64,000 bases of DNA. It comes from Novosphingobium terrae. Lineage in GTDB: Bacteria > Pseudomonadota > Alphaproteobacteria > Sphingomonadales > Sphingomonadaceae. Location of the stretch: NCBI RefSeq assembly GCF_017163935.1, contig NZ_JABVZR010000001.1, positions 558,001-622,000 on the forward strand, in the 5' to 3' direction. Below, piece after piece: positions 54,182 to 63,204 of this stretch. The position numbers were made by a program, and so were the translations under genes. The notes under the pieces are model-generated. The model did no database searches and had not been told where the DNA came from. It saw nothing but the letters and a program-made list of their open reading frames with translations. Position 1 is the stretch's first letter, and every line of letters starts with the position of its first letter.

Positions 54182-54469
54182 ATGATCCTGCTGGCATGGA
54201 TGGCTCTGGCCGCGATGAGTGATGCGCAGATCGCCACGGCGCGCAAATCCGCGCCCGCCGATGTGCGCGCCGTGGTGGACCGCTGGGAGATGTGCAACCA
54301 CTGGGGCGGCGAGGAGCCTTATGACAAGGCTCGCGCCCGCCAGATCGAGCAGGCCTCCGCCAAGCTGCGCTGTGATCGGCTGGATCATGATGAGGCGGTT
54401 TTGCGCCGCCGCTATGCTCACAAGCCTGCGATCCTGCGCCTGCTGACCGCCGCTCACGATATCTATTGA
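54182..54469 (+). CDS. Small exported protein of unknown function
   Basis: A 95-residue protein with an AAGGAG ribosome site 8 bases before the ATG, which makes it a credible gene. The first 13 residues (MILLAWMALAAMS) form a very short hydrophobic start, possibly a signal peptide. The body has CNHWGGEEPYDKARARQI and LRCDRLDHDEAVLRRRY, with two cysteines that could form a disulfide, and reads as one helical domain. The stop is 4 bp from the stop of the convergent antiporter gene, with no room for a separate terminator. No family assigned. Confidence 0.7.
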   Translation: MILLAWMALAAMSDAQIATARKSAPADVRAVVDRWEMCNHWGGEEPYDKARARQIEQASAKLRCDRLDHDEAVLRRRYAHKPAILRLLTAAHDIY

Positions 54470-54473
54470 AGGC

Positions 54474-56261
54474 TTACTCCGCCGCGCTTCTTTCGCGAAG
54501 GGTGGCGCTTTTCAGGCTGGGTTTTTCGGTGAGGCCACCCTCGGCCATGATCTGCTCGCGGAATTCGTCGCGCTTTTCGTGGATCGAGGCGATCACGAAG
54601 CCCATCGGCACGCCCAGATCCACCAGCACGGCCTCGGAAAGCTGCAGAGAGGATTCCAGCGTTTCCGGCACCGCCATGCTGGCGCCCGCCTTGTAGAGCG
54701 CGGCGGCATGGGTGGCATCGCGCGCGCGCGCGATGATCGCCAGATCGGGATGAGCCGCGCGCAGCTTGCGCACCAAGCGCTGGGCGATCACTGGTTCGTC
54801 CATGGTCAGGATCACCGCATGGGCCTGATCCAGCCCCAGCCGCTCCAGCGTATGGCCGCTGGCCGCGTCGCCGAAGGTGGCGTGATAACCCGCGCTCAGC
54901 GCGCCGGTGATCAGATCGGGGTTGGAATCGACGGCGATGTAGCCTTTGCCATGGTGGCGCAGCATATCGGCCACCAGCCGCCCCACGCGCCCGAAACCGA
55001 TGATGATGGCGCGCGGTTCGTCGCTGTCCGGCGTATCGGGCAGGGGGGCGGCGTTGCCCGCATCGACCTTGCGGGCTAGCCGCCGCCCGAGCCATGCCAG
55101 ACCCGGGGTGATCGTCAGCCCCAGCGCGGTGACGATCTGCCAGAATTGCACGGTGCTCGGCTGGATCAGTGCGGCACCGCTGGCTGCGGTGAGCACGATC
55201 AGCGTGGATTCCGAAGGGCTGGACATCAGAATGCCGGCTTCCGCCGCCGTGCCCGCCCGCGTGCCCATCACGCGCAGCATGATGCCGGTGACCAGTGCCT
55301 TCACCACCACCACGCCGGCGGTGGCCGCCACGATCATCACCCAATGGCGCGCGACCATGGCCAGATCGATGCTCATGCCGATGGTGATCAGGAACACGCC
55401 CAGAGCCAGTCCCTTGAAGGGCGCAGTCATGCCTTCGACCTCGCCGTGATAGGGCGTTTCGCCGATCAGCAGTCCGGCGATCAGCGCGCCGACGATGGGT
55501 GACAGGCCTACGCCAGCGGTGGCCAGAGCGGCGGTGATCACCACGATCAGGCTGGTGGCCAGAAACAGCTCCGGGCTTTTTGTGCGGGCGGCCTGAGCGA
55601 AGAGCGGCGGCAGCAGATAGCGCCCGCCGACCAGCAGCACGGTAACCAGCGCCACGCCCAGCCCCAGCGTGTGCAGCAAGGCCTGCCAGCCGCCGCCATT
55701 GTGCGGGGCCAGCGCGCCCAGCAGGAAGATCGTGGGCACCAGCGCCAGATCCTCGAACAGCAGCATGGCCAGCGCCGCGCGCCCTACGGGGGTGGTCGTG
55801 CCCGCGATCGGCAGCACCAGAGCGGTGGAACTCATGGCCAGAGCGAGGCCGAGGCCCAGCGCGCCCGCGCTGCTCTCGCCGATCAAGGCCAGCGTGAAGC
55901 CGATCAGCGCCGCCGCGCCGGTCAGCTCCAGAGCGCCGAGGCCGAAGACCTGCCGCCGCATCGCCCACAATCGGTCGAAGCTGAGTTCCAGCCCGACGTT
56001 GAACAGCAGCAGCACAATGCCGAATTCCGCAAAGGGCTTGAGCGAATCAGGATCGGTGATGGTGACGAAGGCCAGCCACGGATGGTCGAACACCTGCCGC
56101 CCAAGGCCATAGGGCCCGACCAGCAGGCCCACCAGAATGAAGCCGATCACCGGCGTGACGCGGAAGCGGGCGAACAGCGGAATGACGACCCCCGCCGCTC
56201 CCAGAATCACCAGCGCATCGCCAAGCGGGGAGGAGGGGGAGAAGACATTCGCATCGGTCAT
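54474..56261 (-). CDS. KefB/KefC-type K+/H+ antiporter with RCK domain
   Basis: A 595-residue CPA2-family monovalent cation:proton antiporter. The membrane half (about 12 helices, residues 15-385) has FGIVLLLFNVGLELSF, the CPA2 core ALAMSSTALVLP and LLFEDLALVP. The cytosolic TrkA-N/RCK domain has the dinucleotide-binding RAIIIGFGRVGRLVADML (about residue 410) and ILTMDEPVIAQRLVRKLR. In Kef systems this domain senses glutathione adducts. No KefF/KefG subunit lies nearby. The ATG at 56261 is chosen, and a longer start adds 12 unlikely residues. Confidence 0.92.
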   Translation of the reverse strand: MTDANVFSPSSPLGDALVILGAAGVVIPLFARFRVTPVIGFILVGLLVGPYGLGRQVFDHPWLAFVTITDPDSLKPFAEFGIVLLLFNVGLELSFDRLWAMRRQVFGLGALELTGAAALIGFTLALIGESSAGALGLGLALAMSSTALVLPIAGTTTPVGRAALAMLLFEDLALVPTIFLLGALAPHNGGGWQALLHTLGLGVALVTVLLVGGRYLLPPLFAQAARTKSPELFLATSLIVVITAALATAGVGLSPIVGALIAGLLIGETPYHGEVEGMTAPFKGLALGVFLITIGMSIDLAMVARHWVMIVAATAGVVVVKALVTGIMLRVMGTRAGTAAEAGILMSSPSESTLIVLTAASGAALIQPSTVQFWQIVTALGLTITPGLAWLGRRLARKVDAGNAAPLPDTPDSDEPRAIIIGFGRVGRLVADMLRHHGKGYIAVDSNPDLITGALSAGYHATFGDAASGHTLERLGLDQAHAVILTMDEPVIAQRLVRKLRAAHPDLAIIARARDATHAAALYKAGASMAVPETLESSLQLSEAVLVDLGVPMGFVIASIHEKRDEFREQIMAEGGLTEKPSLKSATLRERSAAE

Positions 56262-56362
56262 GCCGGGCAGCCTATGGCATGGGGCAAGGGATGTCACGGA
56301 TGGAGCGGGCGGGGAATGTTACAAACCGTGTCCGGAGTGGTTTGACTGAAAGAGGAAGGGGT

Positions 56363-56583
56363 AATGCGAGGGTGTTACACCCTCGCGCTCCCATAAATGT
56401 CTACGTTGCGCTCCGGGTTCGGCGTTAGAAGCATTTCGCTGCACCGCAGGCATGAGCGCTATCGGAATTCAAGCCTGCGGCGCCACAGGCTGCACAGGTG
56501 GAGAGGTCAGGTGCAACGACCGGGTGTCACCACCCTATCGTCGGAAGACGTAATGGGAGCGCGAGGGGGGAACCCCCTCGCAT
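56363..56583. repeat. Dispersed palindrome-bounded element, copy I
   Basis: About 220 bp between the 5' end of the antiporter gene and the 3' end of icd, oriented as copy B. The left stem is GAGGGTGTTACACCCTC and the right GAGGGGGGAACCCCCTC. The inner arms are GCACCGCAGGC and GCCTGCGGCGC. Confidence 0.9.
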
Positions 56584-56602
56584 TGTCTTTTTCCTGAAAT
56601 CC

Positions 56603-56633
56603 AAAAGAAAAGGGGCCCGGTTTCCCGAGCCCC
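56603..56633 (-). terminator. Intrinsic terminator of icd
   Basis: On the minus strand GGGGCTCGG / CCGGGCCCC with a GAAA-type loop, followed by TTTTCTTTT. It is independent of the nearby element I, so icd has its own terminator. Confidence 0.88.
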
Positions 56634-56660
56634 TCTCCAACCATCCGATGGCGCGAAGGC

Positions 56661-57884
56661 TTACGCCCAGGCAGCCATTTCGGTTTCGAGGTTCTTCACA
56701 ATGGCCTCGAAGAAGGCTTCGGTCGTCAGCCAGCCCTGATCGGGGCCGATCAGCAGCGCCAGATCCTTGGTCATCTTGCCGCTTTCCACGGTTTCGATGC
56801 AGACCTTCTCCAGCGTCTCGGCGAACTTCACCACGTCGGGCGTGTTGTCGAACTTGCCGCGATAGATCAGGCCGCGCGTCCAGGCGAAGATCGAGGCGAT
56901 CGGGTTCGTGCTGGTGGCCTTGCCCTGCTGGTGCTGGCGGTAGTGGCGGGTCACGGTGCCATGGGCGGCCTCGGCCTCCACGGTCTTGCCGTCGGGGCTC
57001 ATCAGCACCGAGGTCATCAGACCCAGCGAGCCGAAGCCCTGCGCCACGATGTCCGACTGCACGTCGCCGTCGTAGTTCTTGCAGGCCCAGACGAACTTGC
57101 CCGACCACTTGAGCGCCGAGGCGACCATGTCGTCGATCAGGCGGTGTTCGTACCAGATCTTGGCGGCTTCGAACTTCTCCTTGAAGCCTTCGGTCTCGAA
57201 GACCTCGGCGAAGAGGTCCTTGAAGCGGCCGTCATACTTCTTGAGGATGGTGTTCTTGGTCGAGAGATACACCGGCCAGCCCAGCGACAGGCCATAGTTG
57301 AACGAGGCGCGCGCGAAGTCGCGGATCGATTCCTCAAGGTTGTACATGGCCATGGCCACGCCGGGGGCCTTGAACTGGTACACTTCGCGGTCGATGACCT
57401 GGCCGTCCTCGCCCTCGAACACCAGGCGCAGCTTGCCGGCGCCGGGGACCACGAAATCGGTCGCGCGATACTGGTCACCGAAAGCGTGACGGCCGACCAC
57501 GATGGGGTCGGTCCAGCCGGGCACCAGACGGGGCACGTTGCTGATCACGATGGGCTCGCGGAAGATGGTGCCGCCCAGGATGTTGCGGATCGTGCCGTTG
57601 GGCGACTTCCACATTTCCTTGAGGCTGAATTCCTCGACGCGGGCTTCGTCCGGCGTGATGGTGGCGCACTTCACGCCCACGCCATACTGCTGGATCGCAT
57701 TGGCCGAATCGATGGTGATCTGGTCGTTGGTGGCGTCGCGGTTCTCGACCGAGAGATCGTAATACTTCAGATCGATGTCGAGGTAGGGCAGGATCAGACG
57801 TTCGCGGATCCACTGCCAGATGATCTTCGTCATTTCATCGCCGTCGATCTCGACGACGGGGTTGGCTACCTTGATCTTGGCCAT
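56661..57884 (-). CDS. icd: NADP-dependent isocitrate dehydrogenase
   Basis: Oxidises isocitrate to 2-oxoglutarate in the TCA cycle. The 407-residue protein is the eukaryote-like (type II) form: [55 protein letters not shown] and [23 protein letters not shown]. The metal/substrate block [24 protein letters not shown] and the NADP-binding [15 protein letters not shown] also match. It is followed by its own terminator. The 359 bp upstream to the tRNA hold no gene and should contain its promoter. Confidence 0.97.
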   Translation of the reverse strand: MAKIKVANPVVEIDGDEMTKIIWQWIRERLILPYLDIDLKYYDLSVENRDATNDQITIDSANAIQQYGVGVKCATITPDEARVEEFSLKEMWKSPNGTIRNILGGTIFREPIVISNVPRLVPGWTDPIVVGRHAFGDQYRATDFVVPGAGKLRLVFEGEDGQVIDREVYQFKAPGVAMAMYNLEESIRDFARASFNYGLSLGWPVYLSTKNTILKKYDGRFKDLFAEVFETEGFKEKFEAAKIWYEHRLIDDMVASALKWSGKFVWACKNYDGDVQSDIVAQGFGSLGLMTSVLMSPDGKTVEAEAAHGTVTRHYRQHQQGKATSTNPIASIFAWTRGLIYRGKFDNTPDVVKFAETLEKVCIETVESGKMTKDLALLIGPDQGWLTTEAFFEAIVKNLETEMAAWA

Positions 57885-58200
57885 GTTCTCTCACTTTCCC
57901 TTATGAATTGGGTAACGCCGGATTGGGCAACGCTGGTGGGACACGCGGCGTGCTCTGAACGGGCATGCGATGAAGACGTGCATCGGCCTTTAGCAGACAC
58001 GGGGACCTGCGCAAGGCATGGAAACAGCGGGAAGCGGCTAGGCTTTGGTCGATAGATGCTGATGAGAATAGATAGCAATTATCGGGTGCGGACGCAGAGG
58101 CTTGCGAGGCGCTGACGCCGGTTTTGGGCATGGCGATGTGGGGGATCATCTCTCGCGCACATCCCGTGCAGGGAGGCCGGACGTTCGCGGCAGATGGATA

Positions 58201-58240
58201 CGAAAAAGCCCGCGCAATCCATTGGATTGGCGGGCTTTTC
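58201..58240 (-). terminator. Terminator of tRNA-Val
   Basis: GCCCGC-CAATCC pairs with GGATTG-GCGGGC, bounded by A and T tracts, 4 bases after the tRNA CCA end. The symmetric tracts make it usable on both strands. Confidence 0.85.
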
Positions 58241-58243
58241 GAA

Positions 58244-58318
58244 TGGTGGGCGTAGGAAGGATTGAACTTCCGACCCCTGCGATGTCAACACAGTGCTCTA
58301 CCACTGAGCTATACGCCC
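58244..58318 (-). tRNA. tRNA-Val (GAC)
   Basis: On the minus strand GGGCGTA at the 5' end pairs with TACGCCC at the 3' end, followed by discriminator A and an encoded CCA. The D arm is GCTCAGTGGTAGAGC. The anticodon stem CTGTG/CGCAG encloses the loop TTGACAT, anticodon GAC, reading GUC valine codons. The T arm is GGAAG-TTCAATC-CTTCC. All stems pair. Confidence 0.95.
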
Positions 58319-58449
58319 ACGCTCATTCGTCTCTGTCCGGTCTGGCGCTTTGCAGAACCGCGCCGGGCAGGGGCTGGCCTTTAGACGCGGCTTTTTTTTC
58401 GCGCAAGCCCCGAATGCGAAAAATTTCAGAAAAATCTCAAATACCGGCT

Positions 58450-58824
58450 TCAGATGCTCGCCTGGGTGGGCTGGCCGAAGACGCGCTGCACCTCCATCAC
58501 CAGATCGCGCAGATGGAAGGGCTTGGACAGCACACGGGCCTGCGGTGCTTCGCGACTGGCCTTCAGGGTTACGGCGGCAAAGCCGGTGATGAACATCACC
58601 TTGGTGTGCGGGCTGATCTCGGCGCAGCGCTGGGCCAGTTCGATGCCGTCCATCTCGGGCATGACGATGTCGGAGAGCAGCAGGTCGAATCTTTCGCTCT
58701 GCAACCAGGGCAGGGCGGCGGTGCCGCGATCCACCGCCACCACCTCATAGCCCGCATTCTCCAGAGCGCGGGCCAGATAGGTACGCATGGCGGGTTCATC
58801 TTCGGCAAGCAGGATACGGATCAT
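58450..58824 (-). CDS. cpdR: Single-domain response regulator CpdR
   Basis: A 124-residue receiver-only protein, almost entirely one CheY-like domain: acidic pocket LLAEDEPAMR, phospho-Asp in LLLSDIVMPEMDGIELA (about residue 51), Thr/Phe switch VMFITGFAAVTLKA and Lys in VLSKPFHLRDLV. The sequence MDGIELAQRCAEI...KVMFITGFAA is typical of CpdR, which when unphosphorylated steers ClpXP to its substrates. It receives phosphate from CckA (encoded here at 47 kb) through ChpT. It is divergent from the formylglutamate amidohydrolase-like gene. Confidence 0.93.
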   Translation of the reverse strand: MIRILLAEDEPAMRTYLARALENAGYEVVAVDRGTAALPWLQSERFDLLLSDIVMPEMDGIELAQRCAEISPHTKVMFITGFAAVTLKASREAPQARVLSKPFHLRDLVMEVQRVFGQPTQASI

Positions 58825-59009
58825 GGGTCTTGGGCGCCTTTTATGCGTTTCGGCTCACATCATACTGCGCCGGGGGTAAAGATTGTTACCACAAAACCGG
58901 GCATGGGCCGCAACGATGACGGCATTCGTCGCATTTTGCATGAGAGAAATATGACAAGGGAATGGCCCTATTTTTGACAGGCCTGCCTTGTGCATGCCAC
59001 ACAAATGTC

Positions 59010-60008
59010 ATGCACGAAGCCTCCCCCGCCTCCGGCGATTCGAGCAGTTTTTATCAGTCTGACGTGCCCGGCTGCGCGGGTGCGCCTTTTGTGCTGACTT
59101 TGGCAGACCCGGCCTGCGTGCCGGTGCTGATCTGCGCGCCCCATGGCGGGCGGGCCTATACGCCCGAGCTGATGGCGGCCCTGCGCGAAGGCCAGAAGGC
59201 TGCGCTGCGTCTGGAAGACCGGTATATCGACCGGATCGCCGCCCGCGTGGCGCAGGCGACCGGCGCGGGTCTGCTGGTGGCGCGCGCGCCGCGCGCGGTG
59301 CTGGACCTCAACCGCGCGCCGGATGACATCGACTGGGGCATGATTCCCGACACTGGACGGGCCGAGGCGCGCGAAGCGGTGATCGCGGCCGGCGGCACGG
59401 TGCGGGCGCAATCGCACCCCAGCCAGCGCGTGCGGGCGGGGCTGGGCCTGGTGCCGCGCCGCGTGCCCGGCATGGGCGAGCTGTGGAGCAGGCCCTTGCC
59501 CGGTGCGGAGCTGGCGCGGCGAATCGCCGGGCTGCATGCCCCCTATCATGCCTGCATCGCCGAGCAGCTGGCAGCGCTGCGCGCGCGCTGGGGCGCGGCT
59601 CTGCTGATCGATCTGCATTCCATGCCCCCGCTGCCCTGCAACGAGGGCGAGACTCCCGTCAGCTGCGTGCTGGGCGACCGTTTCGGCGCCAGCTGCAGCA
59701 CGGGTCTGGTGGCCAAGGCCTTTGGCGCGCTGGATGAATCAGGCTGGCTGGTCGCGCATAACCGGCCCTACGCCGGGGGCTATGTGCTGGATCGCCATGC
59801 CGCCCCGCGTGACGGCATCCACGCCATCCAGCTGGAGATCGACCGTGCGGCCTATCTCGATTCGCGGCTGGTGGATCTGGGGCCGGGGGCTGACGGGGTG
59901 GTCGAAAGGCTGATTCGACTGGTGCGGAATCTAGCCTGCGATGTGGCGGCGATGGGCAACATCACGCTCGACAGGCGCCCTCCCGATTGGGCCGAAGCCG
60001 CGGAATAA
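59010..60008 (+). CDS. N-formylglutamate amidohydrolase-like protein (second copy)
   Basis: A 332-residue FGase/HutG-like zinc hydrolase, longer than the paralogue at 34.6 kb. Key blocks: VPVLICAPHGGRAYTPEL, EDRYIDRIAARVA, VLDLNRAPDDIDW, ALLIDLHSMPPL, VLGDRFGASCSTGLV, NRPYAGGYVLDRHAAPRDGIHAIQLEIDR. I start at MHEASPASGD (59010). The gene pairs divergently with cpdR, an order recalled from other alphaproteobacteria. No histidine-degradation genes are present, so the true substrate is open. Confidence 0.88.
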   Translation: MHEASPASGDSSSFYQSDVPGCAGAPFVLTLADPACVPVLICAPHGGRAYTPELMAALREGQKAALRLEDRYIDRIAARVAQATGAGLLVARAPRAVLDLNRAPDDIDWGMIPDTGRAEAREAVIAAGGTVRAQSHPSQRVRAGLGLVPRRVPGMGELWSRPLPGAELARRIAGLHAPYHACIAEQLAALRARWGAALLIDLHSMPPLPCNEGETPVSCVLGDRFGASCSTGLVAKAFGALDESGWLVAHNRPYAGGYVLDRHAAPRDGIHAIQLEIDRAAYLDSRLVDLGPGADGVVERLIRLVRNLACDVAAMGNITLDRRPPDWAEAAE

Positions 60009-60041
60009 CGCGCTTTTGCTATCGGTAATCGCGATTGCACA

Positions 60042-60145
60042 TAAAAAACCACCTCGCGCCAGAGGGCACGAGGTGGCCAAGGTTCAGGGAGGAGGTGCAC
60101 GGCGTGCACCAGTTCCACCATGCCATGAGGGAAGCACAGCGGAAC
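60042..60145 (-). ncRNA. Small RNA with own promoter, CCTCCTCCC motif and terminator
   Basis: On the minus strand a promoter-like pair at 60180-60152 leads to a transcript of about 104 nt. It contains a perfect hairpin GGTGCAC-GCC-GTGCACC, directly followed by the motif CCTCCTCCC (60095-60087) and then a terminator, CCACCTCG/CGAGGTGG with TTTTTT. An exposed CCUCCUCCC (anti-Shine-Dalgarno) motif is the hallmark of the stress-induced cuckoo/CcsR RNAs of alphaproteobacteria, so it may regulate translation by pairing with ribosome sites. Here no DUF1127 gene precedes it. Family membership is an inference. Confidence 0.62.
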
Positions 60146-60151
60146 GATTGC

Positions 60152-60180
60152 ATCATAGGCTTATGGGCCATGGCATGCAA
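60152..60180 (-). promoter_or_regulatory. Sigma-70-like promoter of the small RNA
   Basis: TTGCAT (60180-60175) and TATGAT (60157-60152) with an exact 17-base spacer. It is one of the best -35/-10 pairs I noticed in the window. Confidence 0.65.
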
Positions 60181-60410
60181 GGGGGCCCCGCCGGTAAATT
60201 CGGCAGGATGCAAGATGGCGGGTCCGGTTGGCGCTGTGCCGGGCTGGTTCGCAGCAGGCTGGCGAGGGGCCTTACTGGCACGATTGTCAGTATCGAAAGG
60301 GGTGAGCGGTCCGGTACGGTGAGCCGGATACCAGCGATAAAGCCGGACATGAATAGGTATTTTTGTAGGGGGTGGGCGCAGGGCAGGCCGGAGGAGGGGC
60401 GAAAATAGAA

Positions 60411-60650
60411 AAGCGAGGGGGTTACCCCCTCGCGCTCCCATGACGTCTTCCGACGCGGCGGCAGTGGTGCCGCATCATGGTGCTTGGCCTCTCCATCAGA
60501 GCAATGAAAAGGCGCCGCAGGCAGAATGCCCCGGCGCCTTACGTTAGCTTGGAATGTTAAAGCCTGCGGCGCCGCGACGTTGCCCTGAGGCCGAACCCGA
60601 AGCGCAAGGCAGACAGTAACGGGAGCGCGAGGGGGTAACCCCCTCGCACA
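60411..60650. repeat. Dispersed palindrome-bounded element, copy K
   Basis: About 240 bp between the small RNA locus and the 3' end of sapC. The 'GACGTCTTCCGACG' side is on the left. The left stem is GAGGGGGTTACCCCCTC and the right GAGGGGGTAACCCCCTC. The inner arms are GGCGCCGCAGGC and GCCTGCGGCGCC. The 230 bp between the small RNA promoter and the element hold nothing I recognise. Confidence 0.9.
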
Positions 60651-60670
60651 TCACCTTCCTGCCTTAAACC

Positions 60671-61450
60671 TTAAGCCGGCAGCGTCACCGCAGGCTGAGG
60701 CAGCACGCCCATCGCCACCTGACGGCCGAAGATCTCGCGCATCAGGTCCAGGCTGAACAGGTGAGCGAAGACCAGCGGCAGCAGGCCCGACTGGTTCCAG
60801 CCGCGCAGCACGTCGCCACGGACTTCCTGAAGCTTGGCCTGATCGACCATCTTGAAGCCGCGATAGACGAAGGGCTGCTCGCTGCCTTCCTGCTGGATGG
60901 CCACTTCGCCCTCGATCAGCAGACCGTGCTTTTCCAGCTCCTTGACGAAGGCGCCGGTGCGCAGGCCGGCCTGCTCGAACTGCTCGCAGAAGCCGAGCAT
61001 GCCCGTGGTGGTCTCGCTGGGCTGGTCGCCGTCGAACAGGGCGGCGCCTTCCTCGAACTCACCGATCAGACCGCTGGTGGGGTCGAAGCACAGGCTCAGT
61101 TCTTCGGCCTGCGGGTTCAGGCGGGCCAGCATGAAGGGATAGCGGCGCGCATAGGCGGGGATGTAGACGTTCTCGGCGACCTTGCCCTCGGCGTCGACGA
61201 AAACGTTCACGCCTTCGTTCAGGCCCATCAGCGCCAGCGGCACCGAATCATCGCCCGAGGAGAAGACGATCGGGAAGAAGCGACCGGCCTGCGGGAATTC
61301 TTCCACCGTCAGCGGGATGGCGTGCTGGCCCACCAGCCAGTCGGCCTTGTCGACGCTGCGGCTCTTCCAGGTCGCGTGGTCGCGGCTGTTGAGCGGAACC
61401 AGGTCCTTGTAGAAGATCGGCAGACCGGGATTTTGCGGCGCGCTGGCCAT
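60671..61450 (-). CDS. SapC family protein
   Basis: A 259-residue SapC-family protein, named after a Campylobacter S-layer-associated gene but of unproven role. Conserved stretches are FYKDLVPLNSRDHATW at the start, HAIPLTVEEFPQAGRFFPIVFS, YIPAYARRYPFML, LCFDPTSGLIGE and a C-terminal LLPLVFAHLFSLDLMREIFGRQ. No signal peptide. The ATG at 61450 has GGAG 9 bases upstream. In sphingomonads such genes often sit beside TonB receptors or tryptophan halogenases, but not here. Confidence 0.88.
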   Translation of the reverse strand: MASAPQNPGLPIFYKDLVPLNSRDHATWKSRSVDKADWLVGQHAIPLTVEEFPQAGRFFPIVFSSGDDSVPLALMGLNEGVNVFVDAEGKVAENVYIPAYARRYPFMLARLNPQAEELSLCFDPTSGLIGEFEEGAALFDGDQPSETTTGMLGFCEQFEQAGLRTGAFVKELEKHGLLIEGEVAIQQEGSEQPFVYRGFKMVDQAKLQEVRGDVLRGWNQSGLLPLVFAHLFSLDLMREIFGRQVAMGVLPQPAVTLPA

Positions 61451-61545
61451 GTCAGGTATCTCCGTAAGCAAAGCGGGCGCCTTGGCCCCCCATTTGAACG
61501 CCGGGTCTTAGAAGGTGCCGCAAGGGCTGGCAAGCGGGCGATCCC

Positions 61546-63030
61546 TCAGGCGTTTGGCGGTACGAGTTTACCCGGATTGAGCAATCCCTGCGGATCGAGC
61601 GCCATTTTCACGGCGCGCAGCAGGGTTAATGCGGCGGGATCGGCGGTATGGGCCAGCTCGACGATCTTGTTCTGGCCGATGCCATGCTCGGCGCTGATCG
61701 AGCCGCCCCAGCGCGTGACCTCATCATAGACCCAGGCGCTGATCTTTTTGCCCTCGGTCAGATCCCAGCCCGGCGCGGTGCCCGGGGCGGCCAGCACATG
61801 GTAATGGATGTTGCCGTCGCCCAGATGGCCGAAGGCCACGACATGAGTGCCGGGGAATTGGGCTTCGATCTGCGGAGAGACCTGCGCGATGAAGTCCGGC
61901 ATGCGCTCCACGGCGACGGAGATGTCATGCTGCACGGCGGGGCCCTTGGCGCGCTCGGCAAAGGGCACTTCCTCGCGAATCAGCCAGAAGGCATCGGCCT
62001 GTGCTTCGCTGGCGGCGATGGCGGCATCCTGCACAAGGCCGGTTTCGAAGGCTTCGGCCAGAGCGTTTTCGACGCGCTCGGCCAGCGAATCGGCGCCTTC
62101 GGCATCGGCCACCACCTCGATCAGGGCGTGCCAGGCGTGATCGCCCTCCAGCGGCTTGCGGGCCTTGGCGGTGTGATCCAGCACGGCCTCAAGGCTGGCT
62201 TGGGGCACCACCTCGAAACCTTCCAGAGCGGCACCCAGACGGCGCTGGCAATGAATCAGCAGGGCACGGGCAGCATGGATGCTTTCCACGCCCGCCCAGA
62301 CCACGCGGCGCTCGGCAATGCCGGGGGAAAGGGCCAAAGTGGCCGAGGTCACCATGCCCAGCGTGCCTTCGGAGCCAATGAAAAGCTGCTTCAGATCGAA
62401 GCCGCGATTGTCCTTCTTCAGGGGCGTGAGCGCCGACCAGATCGTGCCATCGGCCAACACCACCTCCAGCCCCAGCACCTGATCGCGCATATTGCCGTGC
62501 CGCAGCACCTGCGTGCCGCCCGCATTGGTGGACACCAGACCACCCACCGTGGCCGACCCCTTGCCGCCCAAAGTGAGGGGGAAGCGCAGGCCCTGCGCCT
62601 CGGCGGCCTCATGCAGTGTCTGGAGAATCACGCCCGCGCCGCAGGTCACCTTCAGCGCATCCTTGTCGATCGGGCCGATGGTGTTCATCCGCCGCAGCGA
62701 AACCAGCAGGCTGTGCCCGCTGGCGTCCGGCGTGGCGCCGCCGACCATGCCGCTGTTCCCGCCCTGAGGCACGATCGGCACGCCGGCGGCTGCTGCCAGC
62801 TTGACCACCGCCGACAATTCCTGCGCATTGGCGGGTGAAGCCAGCGCCAGCGCGCGGCCCGTATAGCGCCCGCGCCAGTCGGTCAGCCAGGGGGCCATGG
62901 TGTCGGGGTCGCTGGTCAGTCCGCTCTCGCCCAGCAGGGCGGCAAGCTGCGCTAAAAATCCTTCCGGAGCGGAGATTTCGCTGTTAGCCTCGGCCAGGGC
63001 ACGCGAATGAGGATCATGGGTATCGGTCAT
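61546..63030 (-). CDS. FAD-linked oxidase (D-2-hydroxyacid dehydrogenase type)
   Basis: A 494-residue flavoprotein with a PCMH-type FAD domain: VPIVPQGGNSGMVGGATPD, GAGVILQTLHEAAEAQGLRFPLTLGGKGSATVGGLVSTNAGG and QLFIGSEGTLGMVTSATL. The C-terminal FAD-oxidase domain has HVVAFGHLGDGNIHYHV and the signature SAEHGIGQNK. This is the layout of D-lactate and D-2-hydroxyglutarate dehydrogenases. The latter is a good guess but not decided. The ATG at 63030 is chosen, and the longer frame runs into the divergent gene. Confidence 0.92.
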   Translation of the reverse strand: MTDTHDPHSRALAEANSEISAPEGFLAQLAALLGESGLTSDPDTMAPWLTDWRGRYTGRALALASPANAQELSAVVKLAAAAGVPIVPQGGNSGMVGGATPDASGHSLLVSLRRMNTIGPIDKDALKVTCGAGVILQTLHEAAEAQGLRFPLTLGGKGSATVGGLVSTNAGGTQVLRHGNMRDQVLGLEVVLADGTIWSALTPLKKDNRGFDLKQLFIGSEGTLGMVTSATLALSPGIAERRVVWAGVESIHAARALLIHCQRRLGAALEGFEVVPQASLEAVLDHTAKARKPLEGDHAWHALIEVVADAEGADSLAERVENALAEAFETGLVQDAAIAASEAQADAFWLIREEVPFAERAKGPAVQHDISVAVERMPDFIAQVSPQIEAQFPGTHVVAFGHLGDGNIHYHVLAAPGTAPGWDLTEGKKISAWVYDEVTRWGGSISAEHGIGQNKIVELAHTADPAALTLLRAVKMALDPQGLLNPGKLVPPNA

Positions 63031-63204
63031 CCGGCCCCTATGCCACAGCCAAAGGACGAGGTTAAGTGCGACGGAGCGGTATGGCGCAAGAGGCGGGTTA
63101 AGCGATGGTTCAAACATTGCAGGCCATATCGCGTGATAATGTAACAGGGAATTATGAGGTCTGCTGATCGTCGCCCGCTTCGGGCCGCGCTCGTCCATTG
63201 AACC

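Noticed and set aside
60019..60126. Small minus-strand frame starting MAWWNW, resembling a trp leader peptide
   Set aside because: It runs straight through the terminator hairpin, has no ribosome site, and no trp gene lies downstream. The small RNA explanation fits better.
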